From: Desulfotalea sp.
GTDB taxonomy: Bacteria; Desulfobacterota; Desulfobulbia; Desulfobulbales; Desulfocapsaceae
Direction: 5' to 3'
DNA length: 64,000 nt
Assembly: GCA_002733995.1 (NCBI GenBank)
Contig: NVXR01000002.1
Span: 62,001 to 126,000, forward strand
The position numbers and the translations under genes were made by a program. How positions within the stretch are numbered: the first letter of the stretch is position 1; each line of letters starts with the position of its first letter. The notes beneath the pieces were generated by a model. It had not been told where the DNA came from, did not search any database, and was given only the letters and a program-made list of their open reading frames with translations. Below, one piece after another: positions 43,803 through 51,958 of the stretch.

Positions 43803-46800
43803 TTAGAGTTCTACACTACTGGCAGTACCTAAACGACCTGCCTGTATGATATCATAGAGATTTTTAGCATCAAGAAGGCTGTTAAATTTGATATGAACGG
43901 AGAAATATCCTACAAACTTTTTACATGTTTTTACCGCAACGATATCACCTATAACCGTTGTTGGGTCGGCTCTACTCTCCCAAACAGGTAACTCAACTCT
44001 AACCTTTCGACCTAACAATTGACGCTGGCTACCCTTGTGATCCAGTTGTAATTTGTAGGCGAGACCTCCTTGGGAAATGTCCATCAACTCACCCTTCGCG
44101 GTTATCCCACTATTGCGTCCTTGCCTATCTATAAGAGTAATCGACAGGCCACCACTTACCTGATGCCGCTTATGACCCCGCCTGTCCTGGCTACTTTTTA
44201 TAATAAGCGATTCGACCCGTTCAAACTGTTCGCAAAAGTCCAACAGCTTTTGCTCAAGTTCAGGGAACTCCACACTCCAACGTTGCAGCGCGGAAACGGG
44301 CAAAGAAGATATTTCTGAATCCCCAACACTTGCAACAGACATGGTCCATATCGAGGGCTCAAAAAAGGCGTCGGCCCCAAATATTTCTCCGCTTTTCATC
44401 TTGGAAATAAGAAAATCATCTCCCTCATCCTTATAGTAAATCTTCACCTCGCCTCTATTTATAAAAAATAAGGCGTTCTGTTCTTCTCCCTGGCTTACGA
44501 CAGAATCTTCGGTTGAATATGTCCTATGTTCCAGATGTACAAACAGTTCACTAAATTCTTCAGTGCTGAGCACATCGTACAAACCACTCCACACCTCGAT
44601 GTGACCTTTATCGATGGTCGCTATCTTTTCTCTTGTTATAATCTCACCAGCCTCAAGAACATGTTCCAGCTCCTTCTGCTCGATATCAGCCAACCACTCC
44701 TTGAGTTGTTCTGCCTGATGAAAGTCACGTGCCCTCGCTGTTTGTTCAATCAGAAGCATCAGTTGCTTGACAGCCTGCCCCTGCCTGCCTTTTGCAAGCA
44801 GGTTACGAATGCCCTGCTCTTCAAGGAGACCCGTTATAACGCGCTGGGTTACAACGGGCTTGTTCTTCTTCCCCAGCTGTTTCATTGCACCCTTACGCAG
44901 TTGACTGGCCTGGGCATGTTTTTTCTTTTTCGCCTGCAGATCATTTTTTAAAAAATGGATCGCTTTATCAGCATTAACCCAGACCTTACGAGAAATATTT
45001 TTAGTCGATTTCTGGCCCTTGGAATCGACAAACTTCTGAACGACCCGAAGAGATGCACTGCACGGACATCGCCCTAAAGTGTCAAGTAACGCGAGCAAAA
45101 GTGGCTCTCTGGCTGCTTGGGAAAATTGACTATAATCCACCATGAGAACGCCAAGCCGAGTCGCAACGTCCTGATCACAAAAGCTGGCAAAGGCTTCAAC
45201 AATTTGTATTGTCACAACCTCGGAAACAACGTCCAGGGCTTCTAGAAACAACATTTTGCGGCGCAGTCCCCCAATTTTATAGATACAAAGGAAGGCTTCT
45301 CTTTGTACTCGAAAATCAACATGACGTAAAAAAACAACCACCGCACCAGCATCTTCAGCAGTACCAGCCTCAGCAAGAAGCTTAAGCAGATTCCTTTTCC
45401 CGTACCAGGGCATGTGCTGGGGTAAGCGCTCATGAATAATGGGGACAAGATAACTGCTGTCATAGGTCAAGAGATCAATGATACTTAACCTATCAAATGC
45501 AACCTCGGTCTGGATCAAGGCATCAAGTAAAAATCTGATGGCAATTGGGCCTTGGAATACCAGCCGACATCTGAAGGCCTCATTTTTGGGATTTTCTAGG
45601 CAATCACAGAGAAACCCCGGAAGACTCGCCCGGTCAATACCTCTATCCTGAACCTGACCGACGATGGTTTTGAGTTGATCTCTTTTCTCGATCCGCCCAG
45701 AGCGCATCTGGTAAAAGAGAAGAAGGATCTTGTCGCCAATAACTTTATCTCCACCACCCCAGCTGTTCCTCATCATTTTTTGTAAAAATGTGATGCTTTT
45801 TTCAAAGATCTGGGGGCCAAGCGACGCTACATGGGTAATTTTAATGAGAGGATCTACAAGGATTTCTACCTGTTTCCCATAACCTGAATGTAAAAAGACA
45901 GTTCCAATCTCTAGCAGACAATCAAGGACAATACGGTTACTCTTATCCTGATTCTTAGCCAAATAGATAAGCAGATTATTAAGGATTTTGGGGATGTAAT
46001 CACCGTTGCGACCTTTCTGCAATTTGAGCAAGCCCCCAGGGAGAGCCTCGATAAACTTCACATTGTTCAATACCTGAAAATCGCTCTCCAGAATACCATT
46101 AATCCCCGCCTCTAGGCGTTTCTTCCTCCTGTCATTTTCTCCTTTAGAGATAACAGTCTTTGCCTTTTCTGCACTGAGAAAGAGCTTCCCTTTTTCAGTA
46201 TTCAAAAATGTAAATAATGACTTGCCAAGCAGTTGGGTCTGTTGGGACTTAGCCCCCATCCCACTAGACCTTCTAATCTGTTCACGAAAAACAACAACAA
46301 TTCGACCTATCCTTTCTCCAGACAACCCCGCAACCAGCCGACTATAAAGAGTTGCACCAAATGATGTGGGGAATTCCTGGCACAACAGGACAGACAGAGC
46401 CGAATCTTTCAGATTGGTTATGAGTAATTGAGCAAGTTGCCAGGCTATAAGATCCCTTGTATCATCGCCAATCAATGACTGAGATCTTCTTAGCATTCTT
46501 GGAAAGTCAACCGCTGCTACTATTTTCTTCTTTTCTCGAATGGCCTGTAAAATTTTGGCAATAGTAGCTGCAAGAATCAAAACACCGGTCTCTGCAACAG
46601 CAATTCTCTTTTTCAAATCTTCAATAACAAGGGGGCGCTTATCGTTACCAAGAAGACACAAAACCAGCTCAGGCCTGACCTTAAGCAGATTGCGCACCTT
46701 CACTACCTTGGTCGGTTCATCTTCCCTGTCAGCAAGAGGGGGATGTGGAGAAAAGTAGTTGGACAAACCCTGGGCAGTGACATACTCTACCCCTCCACCT

Positions 46801-47171
46801 TCCAGCTCTACCGTGGCAACAGAGGCCTGAAACACCACAAGTAATTGATTGAAGGTAAATCGATCCATGTCTGCGGTTACAGTCAAACAGTGTAAATCAA
46901 GGATTCGCAACTGTCTGAATATGTGTAAATTGGGAAAACTATCGAGAATATCCTGGTGCAGTAGAGAACCACAGAGTGAGGGGTGTTTGTCGACAAGAGC
47001 AAATTCCAACTGTTTGTACTGCCGCAAATATATCTTGATCGCTTTATATCCCAGATCAACTGCAGCCGTAACTTGTGGTGCCTCGGGCGGATAGAGACGA
47101 CTCGTGGATATAGCGTTATTAAAGGATTTTAAAACCTCAATACCTTTACCTTGTAGCTCATCTCTCATCAT
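43803..47171 (-). CDS. Large HEAT-like, cyclic-nucleotide-binding-domain and PilZ protein
   Basis: A 1122-residue cytoplasmic protein. The first 800 residues are helical and HEAT/armadillo-like (for example AEDAGAVVVFLRHVDFRVQ and YKIGG units). A cyclic-nucleotide-binding fold follows (about 868-980) with VSQGEEQNALFFINRGEVKI and SGEIFGADAFF, but the phosphate-holding arginine of CRP is replaced (SIWTMSV), so cAMP binding is uncertain. A C-terminal PilZ domain (about 996-1110) has RxxxR (Arg998, Arg1002) and DISQGG (Asp1031-Gly1036), the c-di-GMP motifs. It is therefore a likely c-di-GMP receptor on a protein-binding scaffold. It precedes the primase-helicase-like gene by 28 bp. A short run of uncharged intergenic DNA lies upstream. 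Confidence 0.82.
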   Translation of the reverse strand: MMRDELQGKGIEVLKSFNNAISTSRLYPPEAPQVTAAVDLGYKAIKIYLRQYKQLEFALVDKHPSLCGSLLHQDILDSFPNLHIFRQLRILDLHCLTVTADMDRFTFNQLLVVFQASVATVELEGGGVEYVTAQGLSNYFSPHPPLADREDEPTKVVKVRNLLKVRPELVLCLLGNDKRPLVIEDLKKRIAVAETGVLILAATIAKILQAIREKKKIVAAVDFPRMLRRSQSLIGDDTRDLIAWQLAQLLITNLKDSALSVLLCQEFPTSFGATLYSRLVAGLSGERIGRIVVVFREQIRRSSGMGAKSQQTQLLGKSLFTFLNTEKGKLFLSAEKAKTVISKGENDRRKKRLEAGINGILESDFQVLNNVKFIEALPGGLLKLQKGRNGDYIPKILNNLLIYLAKNQDKSNRIVLDCLLEIGTVFLHSGYGKQVEILVDPLIKITHVASLGPQIFEKSITFLQKMMRNSWGGGDKVIGDKILLLFYQMRSGRIEKRDQLKTIVGQVQDRGIDRASLPGFLCDCLENPKNEAFRCRLVFQGPIAIRFLLDALIQTEVAFDRLSIIDLLTYDSSYLVPIIHERLPQHMPWYGKRNLLKLLAEAGTAEDAGAVVVFLRHVDFRVQREAFLCIYKIGGLRRKMLFLEALDVVSEVVTIQIVEAFASFCDQDVATRLGVLMVDYSQFSQAAREPLLLALLDTLGRCPCSASLRVVQKFVDSKGQKSTKNISRKVWVNADKAIHFLKNDLQAKKKKHAQASQLRKGAMKQLGKKNKPVVTQRVITGLLEEQGIRNLLAKGRQGQAVKQLMLLIEQTARARDFHQAEQLKEWLADIEQKELEHVLEAGEIITREKIATIDKGHIEVWSGLYDVLSTEEFSELFVHLEHRTYSTEDSVVSQGEEQNALFFINRGEVKIYYKDEGDDFLISKMKSGEIFGADAFFEPSIWTMSVASVGDSEISSLPVSALQRWSVEFPELEQKLLDFCEQFERVESLIIKSSQDRRGHKRHQVSGGLSITLIDRQGRNSGITAKGELMDISQGGLAYKLQLDHKGSQRQLLGRKVRVELPVWESRADPTTVIGDIVAVKTCKKFVGYFSVHIKFNSLLDAKNLYDIIQAGRLGTASSVEL

Positions 47172-47532
47172 TGACCGGCACCATTATTCAAAGAACGTTT
47201 TCAATCCCAAGCCTCTCCCAGCAAGAACCGCATTTTTTACCTGTACAAGAGAGGTCCCTCGGATTCATTTTTAACACAAAAAAACTCTACAGGGATTATA
47301 TACGGGTTTTTCCGTACCTACAAACTCTTTAGTTTTATAAATGAAATCTTTTTTGCCTCGATTTCAGTTACAACTAAATTCCTGCCTGCATACTATGCAA
47401 AGAAAGGTTAAGTAATGAAAAAATAAGACATTATGTCTACACTTGTAATTATAAAACTTCAGACTTCCAAGAATAATACTTCCAGCAACTCACCAGCTGA
47501 AAAAGGAAAACGTTACAGCGGAAAACCCCGTA
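47172..47532. other. AT-rich intergenic region between maf and the PilZ protein gene
   Basis: No gene seen. A short hairpin TACGG/CCGTA lies near 47302-47317. It presumably holds the promoter of the minus-strand PilZ/helicase pair; no clear -35/-10 pair was found. Confidence 0.4.
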
Positions 47533-48135
47533 CTACGGGAGGATAGCAACGGATGTGATAACCCCCTCTTCCTCCAAAACTGCTACCAATTCTGCCATTG
47601 GTAAACCCACGACATTGGAATAAGAGCCTTCAATACTAGCAACCAACGTACCGCCAATACCCTGTATGCCATAGCCACCAGCCTTATCCATAGGTTCTCC
47701 TGTCGCCACATACGCCCTGGCAATTTTTTCCGAAAAATTGGTAAAGCGAACCTTGGTCACAACACTGTGGGCACTGATAATGCTTTTGTTCTGCTGCCAC
47801 ACACAAAAACCACTTCTTACGAAATGTGTCCGCCCAGAAAGTCGTAATAACAGTTCAACTGCATTTTCAGTGGAAGTCGGTTTGCCAAGAATGGCTTGCC
47901 CAAGGCAAACGACGGTATCCCCGCTGACAATCCAGCTATCGGGGAACTGCGCCCCCACAGCGGCAGCCTTTTCTTTTGCCATCCGCAGCACAAAATCTTC
48001 GGCCGCTTCAGCCTCCATGGCGCGCTCATCTATAGAGGCAGGCACTACCTTGAACTGCAGGCCCAAGCCTGCAAGGAATTCTTTTCTTCTAGGTGACCCG
48101 GAGGCCAGGACAATTGAATGAATATTTGTATACAT
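47533..48135 (-). CDS. maf: Maf-like nucleoside triphosphate pyrophosphatase
   Basis: Hydrolyses non-canonical or regular nucleotides (family members act on dTTP, UTP or modified pyrimidines); linked to septum control in some bacteria. The 200-residue protein has the opening IVLASGSPRRKEFL, SGDTVVCLGQ with its metal ligand, and GKAGGYGIQG-type DKAGGYGIQGIGG. Start chosen at 48135; an in-frame ATG at 48147 would add four residues but has no better ribosome-binding site. It is followed by no obvious operon partner. Confidence 0.93.
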   Translation of the reverse strand: MYTNIHSIVLASGSPRRKEFLAGLGLQFKVVPASIDERAMEAEAAEDFVLRMAKEKAAAVGAQFPDSWIVSGDTVVCLGQAILGKPTSTENAVELLLRLSGRTHFVRSGFCVWQQNKSIISAHSVVTKVRFTNFSEKIARAYVATGEPMDKAGGYGIQGIGGTLVASIEGSYSNVVGLPMAELVAVLEEEGVITSVAILP

Positions 48136-48330
48136 AGACCTGCACATTTAAAAAAAACGATCCCAGCCATTCAGGCGGTGGTAGATTCATTTTTTGGTAA
48201 TAAAAATCGTGATACCACCGACACTGACCCTAGGTGGACAAAGATCAGTGTGTATTCTCTGCAAAGAGGTAAAAGGTAATTTGCTGTTGCTAACAACTTA
48301 CCTACGGACAATGTTCATGGGACATCTGGC

Positions 48331-49083
48331 CTAGCCTCTGATAGCATAGCCACCATCCACAGTGATAACCTGACCCTGTATCATAGCTGAGAGTTCACTG
48401 CAAAGAAATAGGGCTATATCAGCAACATCTTCAGGAGTCGTGAGGCGACCAAGGGGGGTACGCGCCAATGCGGTGCTTAAGATTTCATCACGATTGGGAA
48501 AATGTTTCAGGGCGTCTGTATCAACCGCACCTGCACTGATGGTGTTAACATTAATATGTTTTGGTCCAAGCTCCACAGCAAGGTGGCGCACCAGAGACTC
48601 CAGAGCAGCTTTTGAAGCCCCGACGGTAGTGTAATTTTCAATGGCCCGAACAGAACCCAAGCTTGAGACAGCAATAACCCTGCTGCCGCTTTTCATAAGA
48701 GGAAATGCACTCTGAACCAGCGTTAAAAGAGCCCTTGCGTTGATATCCATAGCCCAATCCCAATGACGTTCTGTGAGCTCAAGAGCTGGCTTTAAAACAC
48801 CTGAGGCGGCATTGCTCACAAGTATATCAAGGTGTCCATATTCTTCTTCAATAACTGCAAACATCCTCTGGACATCATCACTATTTGCAACATTGGCCTT
48901 TACCAGAAGGCATTTTCGACCATATTTTTCAACAGCATCTGCTGTATCCCTCGCATCTTTTTTATGACGAACATAATTAACAACAACATCAGCACCCTGC
49001 TTGGCAAGGCGAATAGCAATCGCCCTACCTATTCCACGGGAACCGCCAGTTATAAGTGCAACCTTATCCTGCAAATCAAACAT
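48331..49083 (-). CDS. fabL: Enoyl-ACP reductase III, FabL-type SDR
   Basis: Short-chain dehydrogenase/reductase that probably reduces trans-2-enoyl-ACP in fatty acid elongation. The start at 49083 is set by AGGA eight bases upstream; a longer frame adds 22 residues. Seen in 250 residues: TGGSRGIG (12-19), the NAASGVLKP segment, HWDWAMDINARALL, SSLGSVRAIENYTTVGASKAALE with the Tyr-x6-Lys pair, and GAVDTDALKHFPNR. These stretches match the Bacillus FabL type closely, not FabI. It follows the DUF362 gene by 82 bp on the same strand. Confidence 0.88.
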   Translation of the reverse strand: MFDLQDKVALITGGSRGIGRAIAIRLAKQGADVVVNYVRHKKDARDTADAVEKYGRKCLLVKANVANSDDVQRMFAVIEEEYGHLDILVSNAASGVLKPALELTERHWDWAMDINARALLTLVQSAFPLMKSGSRVIAVSSLGSVRAIENYTTVGASKAALESLVRHLAVELGPKHINVNTISAGAVDTDALKHFPNRDEILSTALARTPLGRLTTPEDVADIALFLCSELSAMIQGQVITVDGGYAIRG

Positions 49084-49165
49084 ACTAAATATCCTATAAA
49101 AAATTAACGAGTTAAAGCGTACTGCTTTTTTGGAAAACCATAAATACAATCACAAAGTAGACAAA

Positions 49166-50101
49166 TCAACTCCCAAATTTTAAACCAAGTCGTTTCATCA
49201 TTCCAGAAATGAAACGAAACGGGTTAAAGCGTATGGGGTTGAGCAGTTCCGGTGCAATAAAACCGGAACCATAAAAATCGGAGGGCTGGGACAAAGGGAA
49301 GTCAATAGTTGAGATATCCGCCCCTGCCCGTTGCATTTTTCTTGCAGCCACAAAGAGCGGACTTTTTTCCTGATCTAACTCCAATAAATCAAGGATTGAT
49401 GTATCAAGCGCTATGGGAGAGCTGCTGCCGCCAATACATTTTAGGCTAAGAGGCACACCATCCAATGGGCCGGATTCTGACATCACCTCTATAAGATCAA
49501 TAAAATGAAACTGTTGGGGAAGTATATCGATGAGACTAAGAATAATATCTGAGAAGTTCTGGTGGTTATTATCGCAGGTCATATGTAGCAAGGCCTTATT
49601 TACGCCTTTTACAATCCCAAAGACATTTTTCACTGCTAGGGTAACATACATCTGCTTATGGGCCTTGGCCCTCGGCAGACCAACAAAATAATCACAATCG
49701 AGTGCCTCGCCAGCCAACGTCACCGTCCTACCACACCCCAAGGTTTTCTCAACTGATGTAGAAAATTCAATAATCTTGATACCGAGTCCATCGAGCAGTG
49801 TATCGATACCTCTACTTCGACAGACAGTAGTTGCGGTACCAAAGGCAGGAGAATCGCCTACCTTGACCGTGGCACCCTGCTCCTTGAACCACAGGGCAAC
49901 TCCGGCAATAAATTCAGGCTGACTACAGGACAACCCCAAACCCCGGCTACTGATAAGATTAGGCTTGAGCAGTACTGTAGCACCACGCAAGGAGTCGAAA
50001 TGGCCAGACTTTTCGGCAATACAACCAGCACGTTCAGCAATAGCCTCCAGATCATATCCACTGCAGGGGGTGAGGAAGACATTTGTCAATTCAGTGACCA
50101 T
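49166..50101 (-). CDS. DUF362 family protein
   Basis: A 311-residue DUF362 protein. Characteristic stretches are LLKPNLIS near residue 45, VGDSPAFGT near 81, the DYFVGLPRAKAHKQMYVTLAVKN region and FGIVKGVNKALLHM. The family is frequent in anaerobes and often carries a C-terminal ferredoxin, which is absent here. Function is unknown; a role in metal or redox enzymes has been suggested. It shares the strand with fabL (82-bp gap) and may be its operon partner. A terminator lies just upstream at 50139. Confidence 0.82.
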   Translation of the reverse strand: MVTELTNVFLTPCSGYDLEAIAERAGCIAEKSGHFDSLRGATVLLKPNLISSRGLGLSCSQPEFIAGVALWFKEQGATVKVGDSPAFGTATTVCRSRGIDTLLDGLGIKIIEFSTSVEKTLGCGRTVTLAGEALDCDYFVGLPRAKAHKQMYVTLAVKNVFGIVKGVNKALLHMTCDNNHQNFSDIILSLIDILPQQFHFIDLIEVMSESGPLDGVPLSLKCIGGSSSPIALDTSILDLLELDQEKSPLFVAARKMQRAGADISTIDFPLSQPSDFYGSGFIAPELLNPIRFNPFRFISGMMKRLGLKFGS

Positions 50102-50138
50102 AATTTTCTATGCAAAAACGAGAACATCCCGAAAATAG

Positions 50139-50170
50139 AAAAACCGGGCCTCAGAAGAGGTCCGGTTTTT
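50139..50170. terminator. Rho-independent terminator downstream of serA
   Basis: AAAAACCGG, CCTC, GAGG and CCGGTTTTT pair as a stem with an AGAA loop, flanked by A- and T-runs on either side. It sits 219 bp after the serA stop and just before the DUF362 start, so it most likely ends serA transcripts. Confidence 0.85.
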
Positions 50171-50388
50171 CCAGGAGAAAAAAGAGAAGAGATAAAGCAT
50201 AATAACCATTGCATTTTATATGCCACTCAAGAGGCATATGCGTTAATGACGATTTTTCAGTATGTTACGTGCACAGAGCCATCGTAGCCAACTGAGCATT
50301 TGTACAATATTTTATACTTATTTAGGCAAGCACAAGCATCACCTCTTTTCTTACCCACAAAAACAATGAGATACGAGGATAATTTTTT

Positions 50389-51573
50389 TTACTTTACAAA
50401 ACAAATAACTCTTGTCCTGATAACATCCTCATTTTCCTCAATACTTTCTATCACTGCATCGGGAATGGTTGTCTCAACATCAATAATATTGTACCCAACT
50501 GTTCCATTTGACTGATTGAGGTAACTTTCAATATTCACATCGTTGTCAGCAAAGATAAGAGAAACAAAGGCAATCATACCTGGTACATCTTTATTGATCA
50601 CAATGAGCCTGCAACGAACTTTATCGCCTGGAGTAGATTCAATATTCGGAAAATTCACACTATGGGCCACATTGCCATACTTGAGATAGCTTGATATTTC
50701 TTTCACAGCCATTGTGGCGCAATTTTCTTCCGACTCTGAAGTGGACGCCCCAAGATGCGGAGTCGCCAGCACTTTATCATGACGGACCAGCACGGGGGTT
50801 GGAAAATCACAAAGATATGCTTCAAGATGCCCACTGTCAAGCGCAGCAACAACGGCATCTTCATCGACAATGGGTTGCCTTGAGTAATTAACCAGCACAG
50901 CGCCCTTTTTCATGCGTCCTATAAATTCATCATCGACAAGACCTCTGGTTTTATCGATAAGAGGAAGATGCAGACTCACGACATCGGCATCCCCTACAGC
51001 GTCATCGAGGTTTCTGCAAATACGAACCTCCGGCGACAGCTGATGGATATTTGCCAAAGCCGGTGCCGGATCAAAACCATTGACGTTCATTTGCCGATGG
51101 ATACCACCGTTGGCAAGTCGTACACCAATTTGTCCTAAACCAACAACAGCCAGCGTTTTTCCGTGTATTTCTTCGCCCTTAAATGCAGATTTTCTCGCCT
51201 CAACTTCTCTGTTTACCTTATCAGGATCCATTGCAGCAAGCTCTTTACAAAATTCAATACCCTTGTAAATATTTCGCTTCCACACCCCAAGCATAGGAAA
51301 GACAAGATCAACCACCGCATTGGCATTGGCACCGGGGGTGTTAAAAATACAAATTCCACATTCCGTAGCGCGCTCAACATTTATGTTATTTGTACCAGCA
51401 CCCGCCCTTGCGACAGCAAGCAACGAATCGTAATCATCAACATCAAGAGGCGAACTGCGAATAATAATACCGTCTGGGTTCATCTCCTCAGCAGAAACCG
51501 TAAATTTTTCGGTGAAAAGCTTCAGACCTTCATCTGCAATATTATTTATCTTCTTAATCTTATAGGACGACAT
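50389..51573 (-). CDS. serA: D-3-phosphoglycerate dehydrogenase
   Basis: First step of phosphorylated serine biosynthesis: 3-phosphoglycerate to 3-phosphohydroxypyruvate with NAD. The 394 residues show the substrate-domain GAGTNNINVE, the NAD loop VGLGQIGVRLANGG (about 144-157), SLHLPLIDKTRGLV, NYSRQPIVDE, and the catalytic His in TPHLGASTSE. A C-terminal ACT domain (about 318-394) ends in the residues RTRVICFVK and suggests serine feedback. AAGGAG precedes the ATG. It has an elaborate leader with three palindromes and its own downstream terminator, so it is a single-gene unit. Confidence 0.95.
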   Translation of the reverse strand: MSSYKIKKINNIADEGLKLFTEKFTVSAEEMNPDGIIIRSSPLDVDDYDSLLAVARAGAGTNNINVERATECGICIFNTPGANANAVVDLVFPMLGVWKRNIYKGIEFCKELAAMDPDKVNREVEARKSAFKGEEIHGKTLAVVGLGQIGVRLANGGIHRQMNVNGFDPAPALANIHQLSPEVRICRNLDDAVGDADVVSLHLPLIDKTRGLVDDEFIGRMKKGAVLVNYSRQPIVDEDAVVAALDSGHLEAYLCDFPTPVLVRHDKVLATPHLGASTSESEENCATMAVKEISSYLKYGNVAHSVNFPNIESTPGDKVRCRLIVINKDVPGMIAFVSLIFADNDVNIESYLNQSNGTVGYNIIDVETTIPDAVIESIEENEDVIRTRVICFVK

Positions 51574-51640
51574 GAAATTCTCCTTATTGCATTTTCAATT
51601 GATTGTTCGATTCACACGCGATATATTTTTTGTAAAATAG

Positions 51641-51708
51641 ATAGTTAACTATTCAGATTACTATCCCACGGGGGGATAGTCCCGACGGGTAAGAAAATAA
51701 GTCGGGAC
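51641..51708 (-). promoter_or_regulatory. serA: serA leader with three nested palindromes
   Basis: Between 68 and 135 bases before the serA ATG lie ATAGTTAACTAT (51641-51652, perfect palindrome), CTATCCC/GGGATAG (51661-51679) and GTCCCGAC/GTCGGGAC (51679-51708). The last two stems share a base, so they compete or stack. They could be operator or riboregulator elements; no known riboswitch is recognised. Confidence 0.55.
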
Positions 51709-51958
51709 ACATATCTTCAAGAAATCATAACTCGGTAATGAGAAAACATAGAAAAAGAATTTTACAGGAACGAAACCACCACCTGTAACTGTTCATCAAG
51801 GCTACAAATTCGTTCCACTGTGACCTTGCAGCATACGGGGAGCTTCCTACAGAACCCACAGTAGACGTAGTTGCAATGCCACGGAGTAATTACACAGATA
51901 GTTACTATATACAGACGACCAGCGAGGTCAACCATTTTCAGGATATTCTTCTTTTACA
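51709..51958. other. Gap between serA leader and radical SAM gene
   Basis: No gene is supported. It lies between the radical SAM stop and the serA leader and may hold the serA promoter. Confidence 0.4.
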
